Shown piece by piece: positions 47,559 through 56,813 of a DNA stretch of 64,000 nucleotides (position 1 is the stretch's first letter; each line of letters starts with the position of its first letter). The stretch comes from Pasteurella multocida subsp. multocida OH4807 (GTDB lineage: Bacteria; Pseudomonadota; Gammaproteobacteria; Enterobacterales; Pasteurellaceae). The position numbers and the translations under genes are program-made. Where the stretch lies: positions 310,001-374,000 of the forward strand of contig CP004391.1 in the NCBI GenBank assembly GCA_000973525.1. The letters are read 5' to 3'. The notes under the pieces were generated by a model. That model searched no databases. It had not been told where the DNA came from and saw only the letters and a list, made by a program, of their open reading frames with translations.

Positions 47559-48275
47559 ATGGTGTGGGAAACAATATACTCTCAAACAATGACATTACCA
47601 CATAGTTGGCACCAACTGCAAAATGGTGACGCTTATTGCCGCGTACTCAGTCAGTCTTTTTCAACTTGGTTTCCTAAAATTTCAGGTTATCCAGTACTTA
47701 AGATTGGCGGACTAAGTGCGGAGATAACCAGCCATGTCTTTTTGCCAGAACAGCTTATTCTGACACCACTTATTACAGAACCTATACAGAAGCTTGCACA
47801 ACTGCACCATGCTAACCTGCTCCAAGCCAACACCACCGCATTCCCTTTTATTGAAAAAAGTATTCATGCCTGCCTGTTAGCGAATACGTTAAATTTTAGT
47901 CAAGATCCTCATCAAGTATTACGCGAAGTCAATCGCGTTTTAACGGAAGACGGCTATCTCTTTTTGTCCTTATTTAATTCCATCAGCCCACTTCTATTCA
48001 AGCGCTATCTTAACAAAAAACATCATGAAAAATTACGAGTCCGTTATTATTCCACATGGCGTATTTTAGATTGGCTCGCGTTGCTCAACTTTGATATTTT
48101 AGCATGTCAAGCCATTGCCCATCAGCAACATTCTGCCTGCTTTCCTCACTTAATCATGATCGTAGCACGCAAACGTGTTTACCCCCTCACACTTAACTTA
48201 CAAAAAGCCCCTTTATCTAAACCGACCCAGTTTGAACCAATTGGTGCATTTAACACACCTCTTCTACGTAAATAA
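47559..48275 (+). CDS. yafS: YafS-like methyltransferase-fold protein
   Basis: 238-residue protein of the class I SAM-methyltransferase superfamily. The SAM loop is weak (VLKIGGLSAE in place of GxGxG), while SIHACLLANTLNFSQDPHQVLREVNRVLTEDG (read in parts near residue 105) is the usual later strand/helix block. AAGG precedes the ATG. The gene is divergent from gloB, as yafS is in E. coli. The weakened SAM loop leaves activity in doubt. Confidence 0.75.
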   Translation: MVWETIYSQTMTLPHSWHQLQNGDAYCRVLSQSFSTWFPKISGYPVLKIGGLSAEITSHVFLPEQLILTPLITEPIQKLAQLHHANLLQANTTAFPFIEKSIHACLLANTLNFSQDPHQVLREVNRVLTEDGYLFLSLFNSISPLLFKRYLNKKHHEKLRVRYYSTWRILDWLALLNFDILACQAIAHQQHSACFPHLIMIVARKRVYPLTLNLQKAPLSKPTQFEPIGAFNTPLLRK

Positions 48276-48351
48276 ATGCAATTGGGCTTGCGGCAGGGAG
48301 TAAACTCTCCTATTATGCCGACCTGCAAAAACAATAAGAAATAGGATAAGT

Positions 48352-50112
48352 ATGTCTGAACAAACTTTTATTCTTGGCAAAGATGCCGCACTTGAAGAAA
48401 GTATTAACAAATTTCAACAAAAACTGACCGCACTTGGCTTTCATATTGAAGAAGTGTCTTGGTTAAACCCTGTACCAAATGTGTGGTCTGTGCATATTCG
48501 TGACAAAGATTGCCCTCAATGTTTCACAAACGGTAAAGGTGCCACGAAAAAAGCTGCCTTAGCCTCGGCATTAGGTGAATATTTTGAACGTCTTTCGACA
48601 AATTACTTTTTTGCTGACTTTTATTTAGGCAAGGACATCGCCAATAGTGAGTTTGTTCATTATCCAAATGAGAAATGGTTTCTCATTGAAGATGACACGC
48701 TACTGCCAACGGGGCTTCTCAATGATGAACTGTTAGATTATTACGATCCTAATCAGGAACTCACGCCTGACTTACTGATCGATCTACAATCGGGTCACTA
48801 TGAACGAGGTATTGTTGCCTTGCCTTATGTCCGTCAGTCTGATCAATCCCTTGTTTATATTCCACAAAGTATTATTGCAAATTTATATGTATCCAATGGG
48901 ATGTCTGCTGGGAATAGCCAATTTGAAGCACGTGTTCAAGCACTTTCTGAAATTTTTGAACGTCATATCAAAAATAAAATTATTGCAGAAGCAATAAGTT
49001 TACCGTTAATCCCTGCAGAAACGATGGCTCGATTCCCTGCGATTCAGGCAGCAATCCAAAAGTTAGAGGAAGAAGGTTTCCCTATCTTAGCGTATGATGC
49101 GTCCCTCGGTGGCAAATATCCTGTCATTTGTGTAGTACTACTGAATCCAACAAATAGTACCTGCTTCGCATCTTTCGGTGCTCACCCCAATTTTCAAGTC
49201 GCATTAGAACGTACAGTCACTGAACTTTTACAAGGTCGCAGCTTAAAAGATCTTGATGGATTTTCTCCTCCTTCATTTAATCAGGACGATGTTGCAGAAC
49301 AAGCTAACTTAGAAACCCACTTTATTGACTCAAGTGGTCTTATTTCATGGGATTTATTCAAAAAAGAGGCGGATTACTCATTTGTTGATTGGGATTTTTC
49401 AGGAACTACCGAACAGGAATATCACAATTTAATGTCTATTTTCCAAGCAGAACAAAAAGAAGTGTATATTATGGACTATACGCATTTAGGCGTGTATGCC
49501 TGCCGTATTCTTGTACCAGGTATGTCCGATATTTACCCTGCTGATGATTTAATTTATGCGAATAATAATATGGGTATGGATTGGCGAGAAATCCTTCTCG
49601 ACCTACCACACTTTCATCATTCACAAGAGACTTATTATGAACTCTTATCTGAATTAGATGAGCAAGGTATTGATGATGCAGTACGTGTACGGGAATTTAT
49701 TGGTCTCGTTGCACCGCAACAATCTGGTTGGGCAACATTACGTATTGGTGAACTAAAATCTATGTTGTATTTAGCTGTGGGTGATTTAAATGCCGCACTT
49801 GATTGGGCAACGTGGACCTTAAACATGAATAGCTCTGTTTTCAGTGCAGACAGAGCAAATTATTATCGTTGTTTAGTCAATAGTATTATGTTATTTGTAG
49901 ATAAAAATCGTGATCCTGCCCAATACCGCATGGTGTTTGAAAAACTGTATGGTCAACATGCTGTAGAGGCAAGTTGGACTGCATTACAAGGTGGAAATCC
50001 GTTCTACGATCTGATCGCGGATGATGAACATCTATACCATTTTGGTGCACATCAAAAATTGCTACAAGCGTATGAGAAATTACAACGCGCGAAACGTAAC
50101 GCCAAAAACTAA
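48352..50112 (+). CDS. ycaO: YcaO-domain protein (ribosomal S12 methylthiotransferase accessory factor)
   Basis: 586 residues, the length of E. coli YcaO. ATP-dependent YcaO domain (about 60-380) with GKGATKKAALASALGEYFERLS and SNGMSAGNSQFEARVQALSEIFER, the Mg-ATP-binding Glu-rich helices, then a helical C-terminal part. E. coli YcaO assists RimO-linked beta-methylthiolation of ribosomal protein S12. No precursor peptide or modification enzymes lie beside it, so a natural-product role is unlikely. An uptake core lies at 48427-48435. Confidence 0.93.
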   Translation: MSEQTFILGKDAALEESINKFQQKLTALGFHIEEVSWLNPVPNVWSVHIRDKDCPQCFTNGKGATKKAALASALGEYFERLSTNYFFADFYLGKDIANSEFVHYPNEKWFLIEDDTLLPTGLLNDELLDYYDPNQELTPDLLIDLQSGHYERGIVALPYVRQSDQSLVYIPQSIIANLYVSNGMSAGNSQFEARVQALSEIFERHIKNKIIAEAISLPLIPAETMARFPAIQAAIQKLEEEGFPILAYDASLGGKYPVICVVLLNPTNSTCFASFGAHPNFQVALERTVTELLQGRSLKDLDGFSPPSFNQDDVAEQANLETHFIDSSGLISWDLFKKEADYSFVDWDFSGTTEQEYHNLMSIFQAEQKEVYIMDYTHLGVYACRILVPGMSDIYPADDLIYANNNMGMDWREILLDLPHFHHSQETYYELLSELDEQGIDDAVRVREFIGLVAPQQSGWATLRIGELKSMLYLAVGDLNAALDWATWTLNMNSSVFSADRANYYRCLVNSIMLFVDKNRDPAQYRMVFEKLYGQHAVEASWTALQGGNPFYDLIADDEHLYHFGAHQKLLQAYEKLQRAKRNAKN

Positions 50113-50234
50113 CTCAACGATAACTGGGCATCATTTGGTGCCCTTTCTCATTGTTGTGATCCAGTGCAAAGAAATGTTTTTTATTTCGTGGTAACATAAA
50201 TGTATTGTGTTGATTAATGATAAGGAGTGATGTT

Positions 50235-50657
50235 ATGCAAAATTGGACCCCTGAAATATGGCAAGCTGGGCTAGTCGGTTTAATTATTGGCTTAATTATT
50301 GGTTATTTATTTTTACGTTTCACAAAAGACTCCGTCAAAAAACAAGTGAAAACAGAAACTGAGCTACAAAAAGTGAAAAATCAATTAGATCTTCAAAAAC
50401 AAGAACTTGAAAAACATTTTGCAGAAAGTGCGGAGTTGTTAAAAAACATTGCGCAAGATTACCAAAAATTGTATACCCATCTTGCGACCTCATCGACACA
50501 ATTGTTACCAGAGTTAACTAATAAACCCTTATTCTCACAAGAATTAATTGGTCAGCACACAACCGAGCAACCCCTTCATCTTAGCTCAGACGAGCAACCA
50601 AGAGATTACTCTGAAGGCTCATCTGGTTTATTGAAAGATAAGAAACTAACGAATTAA
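50235..50657 (+). CDS. zapG: Cell-division-associated membrane protein ZapG (YhcB, DUF1043)
   Basis: 140 residues from ATG 50235 with AAGGAG upstream (an in-frame ATG at 50217 overlaps this site). An N-terminal helix (about 12-30, GLVGLIIGLIIGYLFLRF) is followed by a charged coiled coil (about 35-85) facing the cytoplasm and a disordered acidic tail. In E. coli YhcB/ZapG supports division and envelope synthesis. It ends at a terminator. Confidence 0.88.
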   Translation: MQNWTPEIWQAGLVGLIIGLIIGYLFLRFTKDSVKKQVKTETELQKVKNQLDLQKQELEKHFAESAELLKNIAQDYQKLYTHLATSSTQLLPELTNKPLFSQELIGQHTTEQPLHLSSDEQPRDYSEGSSGLLKDKKLTN

Positions 50658-50674
50658 TTTCTCTAATTCACGAA

Positions 50675-50706
50675 AAAGCTAGCAAAACCATCATGCTAGC
50701 TTTTTT
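50675..50706 (+). terminator. Terminator after zapG
   Basis: AAAGCTAGC (50675-50683), loop, GCTAGCTTTTTT (50695-50706). Confidence 0.9.
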
Positions 50707-50803
50707 ATTGTACGTTATTCCTGAAGGTTGACATGATTCTCGTCCATCAATCCAAAAATGCTTTTATTTTGCAGGTGTTTTTGGTAGACTGTGCCAACTT
50801 TTT

Positions 50804-51170
50804 GGGGCTGATTCTGGATTCGACGGGATTAGCGAAGCCCAAGGTGCACGTCGAGGTGCGGTAGGCCTCGTAAACAAACCGCAAAAAAATAGTCGCAAAC
50901 GACGAACAATACGCTTTAGCAGCTTAATAACCTGCTCATAGCCTTCTCTCCCTAGCTTCCGCTCGTAAGACGGGGATCCAGAGGAGTCAAATTCAAACGA
51001 GATCGCGTGGACGCCTCCGCTTGAGGATCGAAACGTTAAATTGAATCAAGCTAGTTTATCTATCGCGTGTCTGTCCGCAGTGGGTAAATGAAATTAAAGA
51101 CGAGACTAAACGTGTAGTGCTGAAGGTAGAGTAATTTCGGACGCGGGTTCAACTCCCGCCAGCTCCACCA
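50804..51170 (+). ncRNA. ssrA: Transfer-messenger RNA
   Basis: 367 nt. The 5' GGGGCTGATTCTGGATTCG and 3' GACTCCCGCCAGCTCCACCA-type ends form the tRNA-Ala-like domain with CCA encoded. The tag frame (50895-50927) encodes ANDEQYALAA and ends at TAA. It rescues stalled ribosomes with SmpB. The tag matches the sequence I know from Haemophilus. Confidence 0.98.
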
Positions 51171-51173
51171 AAA

Positions 51174-51309
51174 AAGATATAACAGGGATATAAATATAGC
51201 TTTAAAATCAATAAGTTATAAATTCACATCACATCTCTGTATAACTAAGATATAACAAAAAATGATCCGTATATGATCCGCAAAAGTAAAAGGACTAAAA
51301 AGCCCTTTT
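51174..51309 (+). repeat. Short direct repeats and terminator-like hairpin downstream of ssrA
   Basis: AAGATATAACA occurs at 51174-51184 and again at 51247-51257. ATGATCCG occurs at 51262-51269 and 51273-51280. AAAAGG (51288-51293) and CCTTTT (51304-51309) form a weak hairpin that may end ssrA. tmRNA 3' ends are classic integration sites, so these may be scars, but no integrase gene is present. Confidence 0.45.
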
Positions 51310-51357
51310 ATATTACTATCTAACCTAATTTTCCTGACATGTTTTTATCCCATAAAA

Positions 51358-51379
51358 AAGCCCAGCATTTGCTGAGCTT
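51358..51379 (-). terminator. Terminator after the 60-residue gene
   Basis: AAGCCCAGC (51358-51366), loop attt, GCTGAGCTT (51371-51379), one mismatch, with a T6 run after it on the minus strand. Confidence 0.75.
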
Positions 51380-51433
51380 CTCGCTAATATTTCGTTTGTT
51401 CAGATTATTTCCAGTTTTTCACTACATTAATCG

Positions 51434-51616
51434 TCACATAACAATAAAACCACCTAAAAGACCTAAGGCGATAACTCCCCACCAAGGTAAATTAAGATCA
51501 AAATAAATAAAAGTACTCGCTAAGAGACCAAGTGGGATTAACACAATTAGAAAAAGAATCAGAAAATAACCAACACTTTTTACTACAAAATCAAACAAGC
51601 ATTTAATTTCCCTCAT
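51434..51616 (-). CDS. Small hydrophobic membrane protein, 60 residues
   Basis: ATG at 51614-51616 has a near-perfect ribosome site AAGGAGGG six bases upstream, and a good terminator follows the stop, so this is probably a real gene. The product has two hydrophobic helices (about 14-38, GYFLILFLIVLIPLGLLAS; and 44-60, PWWGVIALGLLGGFIVM) with a basic N-terminus. I recognise no family. It sits in the short accessory-like stretch between ssrA and hrpA. Confidence 0.65.
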   Translation of the reverse strand: MREIKCLFDFVVKSVGYFLILFLIVLIPLGLLASTFIYFDLNLPWWGVIALGLLGGFIVM

Positions 51617-51699
51617 GTTTTTCCCTCCTTATTTTACCTTCGAACATAACAAAAATAGTCTATTTTCTCAACCGAACTTTAAGAGAAGTATTTAAACAA

Positions 51700-51708
51700 T
51701 GGTATAAT
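51700..51708 (+). promoter_or_regulatory. Extended -10 promoter
   Basis: TGG followed by TATAAT (51703-51708), an extended -10 with no clear -35. It precedes a ribosome-site-like GAAGGAG (51711-51717) and the small frame at 51723. Confidence 0.5.
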
Positions 51709-51722
51709 ACGAAGGAGATCTA

Positions 51723-51842
51723 ATTAAACGAACTAATTTATACAAACATTTGATAAATGACTACCAGTCTCTACAAAAGACCTTCCTAGAGCAACTATCC
51801 ACAGCTGTTAAGTTTGTTCAAAAAAACACGAGCCATTTCTAA
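51723..51842 (+). CDS. Possible AUU-started 39-codon gene
   Basis: A frame open from ATT at 51723 to TAA at 51840-51842, 39 codons, with GAAGGAG ending five bases before the ATT, a promoter just upstream and a terminator just downstream. The peptide begins with IKRTNLYKHLINDY (Met if initiated) and is rich in Lys/Gln/Asn, with a likely helix SLQKTFLEQLSTAVKFVQK. No ATG, GTG or TTG fits the ribosome site. AUU starts are rare (infC, pcnB). Alternatively this is a small RNA or a decayed gene. Confidence 0.35.
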   Translation: MKRTNLYKHLINDYQSLQKTFLEQLSTAVKFVQKNTSHF

Positions 51843-51864
51843 AAACCACCTTTTATGGTGGTTT
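51843..51864 (+). terminator. Terminator of the short transcript at 51.7 kb
   Basis: AAACCACC (51843-51850), loop ttttat, GGTGGTTT (51857-51864), then CTCTTT. It directly abuts the stop of the AUU frame. Confidence 0.7.
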
Positions 51865-51938
51865 CTCTTTACCTATAATTCTACTCTTCCCTCATCACTC
51901 CCACCTAACAATCGGTCAATTTCCCCCTATTTTCGCAC

Positions 51939-54900
51939 TTACCCTAATTCTTTAATTGTATTTAAAATTCGCTTATCTGAAATCGGGTATTTTGTACCGA
52001 GTTGTTGGGCGAATAAACTGACTCGTAATTCCTCAATCATATAGGGAATTTCTTTTACCTCATCAGAGTGCGGTTTAGATTTTGGCAATTTTGCAAGGAG
52101 CTGTTGATACGCTTGGTTGACTTGCTCTACTCTTAACATTGCTGCACGATCACGATTCACATCTTGCAACAATTTATCAATCCGTTTATCAATGCCTTGC
52201 AAATAACGTTGTAAATCATTCAAACGGGCATACCCTGTTTTTTGCACAAAGCCTTGATAAATCAAGCCACTGAGTTGTGCTTTGATATCGGATAACGCAA
52301 ATGCCATGGTGAAATCCATTTTGCCTTTTAAGCGTTTGTTAAGCTCATAAGTTAAGGTCAAAATTTGTTCCACTTGTTTGGCAATTTCAACGGTGGTTTC
52401 ATTTAAATTTTCACGAATGAAATCACGTAATTTATCAAAATCCGTTTCATTCCAAACCAATCCACCAAAATCGTTCATCAGCTTATCTACGGCACAGGCG
52501 ATACAATCATCAATCAAATCCAATACTCGCCCAAACGGTGTGAAATACAAACCGAGTTTCGATTTATTCGGCAGTTTTTCGTGTAGATATTTAATCGGCG
52601 AAGGCACGTTGAGCAATAATAAACGGCGCAAGCCTTGTTGCATTGCAACCTGTTGCTCAAATTCTGTTTCAAATAATTTAATCCCTACCGCTTCTTTTTC
52701 ATCAACAATCGCTGGGAAAGCTTTCACCGTAAAACCCCGTTTTTTCTGCTCATAGCATTGTGGTAAGCTATCGAAATTCCAAACATGGATACCGCTTTGC
52801 TCGATACCGTCGTCTGCCACTGCAGAAATACTTTCTTGCACCTGATCTTTTAATTGGAATTTCAAGCTATCTAAATCCATTGATTCAGCAATTTTTTTGC
52901 CTTTATCATCAATCACGCGGAACGTCATTTTTAAATGGCTTGGTAACTGATCTAATTGCCAACTTTCAGGCTCAACACTCACACCGGTCATTCGGCGAAG
53001 TTCATAAATCAAACTTTCTAAAAGTGGCTTTTCAAGCGGTTTTGCGCGTCCTAAAAAGGCTTCAGCATAATTTGGCGCAGGCACAAAATTACGACGCAAC
53101 GATTTTGGTAATGACTTGATTAATGCAATAATCAACTCTTTGCGTAAACCCGGAATTTGCCAGTCAAAACCGGTCATTTCCACTTGATTTAACAACGGCA
53201 AAGGAATGTGTACGGTTACCCCGTCAGCATCGGTTCCTGGCTCAAATTGGTAAGTGAGTTTGAATTTCAAATTGCCTTGATGCCAGAAATTAGGGAAATC
53301 TAACTCGCTAACCTGTTCGGCATCTTCTTTCGTTAAAAAGGCTTTTTCAAAATTCAGTAGCTCAGGATCTTTTTGACTGACTTTTTTCCACCAACTATCA
53401 AAATGGCGTTGAGAAACCACTTCTGTGCCAATACGTTGGTCATAGAACTCAAATAAAGTCCGTTCATCAACCAAAATGTCACGGCGACGGCTTTTATGTT
53501 CTAAATCCTCAATTTCACGAATTAATTGGCGATTTTGGTGGAAGAATTTATGTTTGGTGAACCAATCCCCTTCAACTAACGCCGATTGAATAAAAATTTC
53601 GCGGCTCATTTGTGGATCAATCGCACCATAATTCACTGGGCGACTTGCCACGATTGGCACGCCATATAAGCTCACTTTTTCATCTGCCATCACAGCCCCT
53701 TTGGATTTTGACCAACGAGGCTCAGCATAGGATTTTTTAATCAAGTGTGTGGCTAAAGGTTCAATCCATTCAGGATCGATATCTGCCACCATTCGCCCCC
53801 AAAGTCTTGAGGTTTCCACCAACTCTGCAGCCATACACCATTTCGGCTGTTTCTTAAATAAAACAGAGTTAGGAAAAATCGCAAAGTGTGCATTGCGAGC
53901 GCCTAAATACTGCTGTTTTTCACTTTCTTTCATACCAATATGCGACAGCAAACCACTTAAAAGTGCGGTATGAATTTGTGAATATTCTGCTGGCTGCGAA
54001 TTTATCGGCAGCCCCATTTCACGCACAGTAAGACGAATTTGATGATAAATATCCTGCCATTCACGGATTCTCAGATAGTTCAAATAATCCTTTTGACACA
54101 AACGGCGGAATTGGTTTTTCGATAATTCTTTTTGCTGAGTTTGGATAAATTGCCATAAATTCAAGAAAGCTAAGAAATCCGATTTTTTATCGGCAAAACG
54201 GCGGTGTTTATCGTCTGCTGATTGTTGTTTTTCTTGTGGACGCTCGCGTGGATCTTGAATGGATAATGCCGACACAATAATCATCACTTCGTGCAAACAA
54301 TTCAATTTCACTGCAGTCAACAGCATTTTTGCCAAACGAGGGTCAACAGGCAACTGCGCTAATTGTCTGCCCGCTTGCGTTAATTGACGTTTTTCACCAA
54401 ATTTTGTTTTGACAAAATGAAAGGCTTCTAATTCTTCTAACAATTTGATGCCGTCTTGAATATTGCGTTTATCTGGCGCATCCACAAATGGGAATGCATC
54501 AATATCATCCAATCCAAGCGCGGTCATCTGTAAAATAACCGAGGCAAGATTAGTGCGTAAAATTTCAGGATCGGTAAATTCAGGGCGGCTGTTGAAATCG
54601 TCCTCTGAATATAAACGAATACAAATCCCCTCGCTCACACGCCCACAACGCCCTTTACGCTGATTTGCTGAAGCTTGAGAAATCGGTTCAATCGGTAAAC
54701 GTTGCACTTTTGTGCGGTAGCTATAGCGGGAAATACGTGCCGTGCCTGGGTCGATCACATATTTAATGCCTGGCACAGTTAATGAGGTTTCTGCTACGTT
54801 TGTCGCCAGTACAATGCGGTTTAAACCTGACGGGTGAAAAATTTTATTCTGTTCTTGTGCCGATAAACGAGCAAAGAGCGGTAAAATTTCGGTATGTTTT

Positions 54901-55847
54901 AAATCCTGTTTTTGTAGTGCTTCGGCAGTATCACGAATTTCACGTTCACCGTTCATAAAAATGAGAATGTCGCCACGGCCTTCTGCTTGTAGCTCATCTA
55001 CCGCATCTAAAATGGCTTGCAATTGATCTTGTTCTTCATTTTCAACAACGGGACGATAACGCACTTCCACAGGGTAAGTTCTGCCTGAAACCTCAATAAT
55101 GGGTGCGTTATTAAAATGTTTGGAGAAACGTTCTACATCAATGGTTGCAGACGTGATGATCAATTTAAGATCAGGGCGTTTTGGAAGAAGCTGTTTTAAA
55201 TAACCAAGAATGAAATCGTTATTTAAACTGCGTTCGTGGGCCTCATCAATAATTAACGTATCATATTGATTTAAAAAGCGATCGTTCTGAATTTCAGCTA
55301 ATAAAATACCGTCGGTCATCAATTTGACCATCGTATTTTCACTGATTTGATCAGTAAAACGGACTTTATAACCCACGACATCACCTAGCTCTGTTTTTAG
55401 CTCTTCTGCAATGCGTGTAGCCACAGAACGTGCTGCAATACGGCGAGGCTGTGTATGACCGATTAAGCCTTTTGTTCCCAAGCCTAATTCCAAACACATT
55501 TTAGGTAACTGCGTGGTTTTTCCTGATCCCGTTTCACCCGCAATCACCACAACTTGATGTTGTGAAATCAACTTTTGGATCTCGTCTTTACGCTGACTTA
55601 CAGGCAAGTTCTCAGGAAATTCAATATTTTTGACCGCACTTTTACGCTGTTCTAAGCGGGCTTTGGCTAATTGGATTTGTGACTGAATTTCGGCGGCAAC
55701 TGCGTGTTGAGCCTGTTCATTTTTAATATTGCTAATGCCTTTAATTCGAGCCAAAAGCTGGCGATAATCCCCATTCATCACGTCATTGAGTTCGGATAAT
55801 AGGGATTTTTGTAATGCGCTAAATTCCGTTTTCTTAAACTTCTTCAT
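51939..55847 (-). CDS. hrpA: ATP-dependent RNA helicase HrpA (DEAH box)
   Basis: 1302-residue DEAH helicase (E. coli 1300). Motif I GETGSGKTTQ starts at residue 104, motif II DEAH near 201, SAT of motif III near 235, and QRKGRCGRV of motif VI near 390; then the winged-helix/ratchet and OB regions and a long C-terminal domain typical of HrpA. In E. coli it helps rescue stalled ribosomes. It follows ygdD by five bases. It contains two uptake cores (53961, 55633). Confidence 0.95.
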   Translation of the reverse strand: MKKFKKTEFSALQKSLLSELNDVMNGDYRQLLARIKGISNIKNEQAQHAVAAEIQSQIQLAKARLEQRKSAVKNIEFPENLPVSQRKDEIQKLISQHQVVVIAGETGSGKTTQLPKMCLELGLGTKGLIGHTQPRRIAARSVATRIAEELKTELGDVVGYKVRFTDQISENTMVKLMTDGILLAEIQNDRFLNQYDTLIIDEAHERSLNNDFILGYLKQLLPKRPDLKLIITSATIDVERFSKHFNNAPIIEVSGRTYPVEVRYRPVVENEEQDQLQAILDAVDELQAEGRGDILIFMNGEREIRDTAEALQKQDLKHTEILPLFARLSAQEQNKIFHPSGLNRIVLATNVAETSLTVPGIKYVIDPGTARISRYSYRTKVQRLPIEPISQASANQRKGRCGRVSEGICIRLYSEDDFNSRPEFTDPEILRTNLASVILQMTALGLDDIDAFPFVDAPDKRNIQDGIKLLEELEAFHFVKTKFGEKRQLTQAGRQLAQLPVDPRLAKMLLTAVKLNCLHEVMIIVSALSIQDPRERPQEKQQSADDKHRRFADKKSDFLAFLNLWQFIQTQQKELSKNQFRRLCQKDYLNYLRIREWQDIYHQIRLTVREMGLPINSQPAEYSQIHTALLSGLLSHIGMKESEKQQYLGARNAHFAIFPNSVLFKKQPKWCMAAELVETSRLWGRMVADIDPEWIEPLATHLIKKSYAEPRWSKSKGAVMADEKVSLYGVPIVASRPVNYGAIDPQMSREIFIQSALVEGDWFTKHKFFHQNRQLIREIEDLEHKSRRRDILVDERTLFEFYDQRIGTEVVSQRHFDSWWKKVSQKDPELLNFEKAFLTKEDAEQVSELDFPNFWHQGNLKFKLTYQFEPGTDADGVTVHIPLPLLNQVEMTGFDWQIPGLRKELIIALIKSLPKSLRRNFVPAPNYAEAFLGRAKPLEKPLLESLIYELRRMTGVSVEPESWQLDQLPSHLKMTFRVIDDKGKKIAESMDLDSLKFQLKDQVQESISAVADDGIEQSGIHVWNFDSLPQCYEQKKRGFTVKAFPAIVDEKEAVGIKLFETEFEQQVAMQQGLRRLLLLNVPSPIKYLHEKLPNKSKLGLYFTPFGRVLDLIDDCIACAVDKLMNDFGGLVWNETDFDKLRDFIRENLNETTVEIAKQVEQILTLTYELNKRLKGKMDFTMAFALSDIKAQLSGLIYQGFVQKTGYARLNDLQRYLQGIDKRIDKLLQDVNRDRAAMLRVEQVNQAYQQLLAKLPKSKPHSDEVKEIPYMIEELRVSLFAQQLGTKYPISDKRILNTIKELG

Positions 55848-55852
55848 ACCAC

Positions 55853-56230
55853 TTAATTTTTAATACTTCGATATGCCAATGCAGCCCAACCAATTAAAAA
55901 TAATGTGCCACCAATTGGTGTCACCCACACAAGTGCTTTGCCTGCACCTAATGCTAATAAATATAAGCTGCCACTGAAAAGCAAAATGCCCAACGACCAA
56001 GTCGTACCAATCACAGACACACATCTATCGCAATCAAGGCGTAAATAAGACTGTAACCCCGCAAGTACCATTAGTGCAACAGTATGGAACATTTGATATT
56101 TTAAACCTGTTTCAATCCACGCCAAGGCTTTTGGCGACAGTGTTTTTTCTAAGCCGTGTGCAGCAAATGCACCGAATGCGATACAGAAAAATCCACTTAA
56201 TGCGGCAATAAATAACCATTTATTTTTCAT
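55853..56230 (-). CDS. ygdD: YgdD family inner-membrane protein (DUF423)
   Basis: 125-residue protein with four hydrophobic helices and the family strings GAFAAHGLE and KYQMFHTVAL. Function unknown. It lies 20 bases after yeaL and just before hrpA, so the three probably form one transcript. Confidence 0.88.
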   Translation of the reverse strand: MKNKWLFIAALSGFFCIAFGAFAAHGLEKTLSPKALAWIETGLKYQMFHTVALMVLAGLQSYLRLDCDRCVSVIGTTWSLGILLFSGSLYLLALGAGKALVWVTPIGGTLFLIGWAALAYRSIKN

Positions 56231-56250
56231 CGATTGTTCCTCATTTAACT

Positions 56251-56703
56251 TTATGATTTACCTAAAAATAACGACAGAATGCCCGCTGCGATTAATGGTC
56301 CAACTGGAATGCCACCAGCAAAGGCAACACCTAAAATCGTACCTATCAACAAGCCCGTTAATAATACAGGCTGTGCCCCCATTAAGCCAACACCTCGGCC
56401 ACCAAGCCAAGCAACAAGTAACCCAACCGCAACCGCTAACCACATTCGCCAATTTAAGAAAATGCTTACATCTGGCAATTGGATTTTGCCCGAAACAATT
56501 GGGCTTAATACGCCAATCGTTAGAATAATGATCCCAATGTTGATACCATTTTTTTCCATAAACGGAATATATTGCGATAAAAATGTCTGTTGCATTAATA
56601 ACAAAATTGCAGCGGAAATCGTCACTGAACTGTTATTACTTAATACGCCGAGCAAAATCAATACAACTAATAATAATGCGACGGAATTAAACTGTAAGGA
56701 CAT
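56251..56703 (-). CDS. yeaL: YeaL family inner-membrane protein (DUF441)
   Basis: 150 residues from ATG 56701-56703 (AGAGAG upstream); a TTG-started extension to 56736 would use an uptake core as codons and is rejected. Four hydrophobic helices, with [30 protein letters not shown] and [17 protein letters not shown] matching the family. Function unknown. First gene of a probable yeaL-ygdD-hrpA unit. Confidence 0.88.
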   Translation of the reverse strand: MSLQFNSVALLLVVLILLGVLSNNSSVTISAAILLLMQQTFLSQYIPFMEKNGINIGIIILTIGVLSPIVSGKIQLPDVSIFLNWRMWLAVAVGLLVAWLGGRGVGLMGAQPVLLTGLLIGTILGVAFAGGIPVGPLIAAGILSLFLGKS

Positions 56704-56787
56704 AAAACTCTCTAAAAGTGCGGTTAATTTTGGCAACGAATTATAACAAGTTATTCTTTGTTTGTGGTGCCGATTGAGAAAAGAAAA

Positions 56788-56803
56788 CCCGCAAAATTGC
56801 GGG
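56788..56803 (-). terminator. Terminator after grxD
   Basis: CCCGCAA (56788-56794), loop aa, TTGCGGG (56797-56803), with TTTTCTTTT after it on the minus strand. Confidence 0.85.
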
Positions 56804-56813
56804 CTTTAAGATA

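Noticed and set aside
48276..48351. Hairpin between the yafS-like gene and ycaO (CGGCA...TGCCG)
   Set aside because: Short, interrupted stem and no T run.
51171..51433. Integrated island at ssrA
   Set aside because: Only short repeats remain; no integrase, phage gene or copy of the ssrA 3' end was found downstream.
51814..52044. 76-codon frame overlapping the terminator at 51843 and the end of hrpA
   Set aside because: No ribosome site; runs through a hairpin and into an antisense gene.
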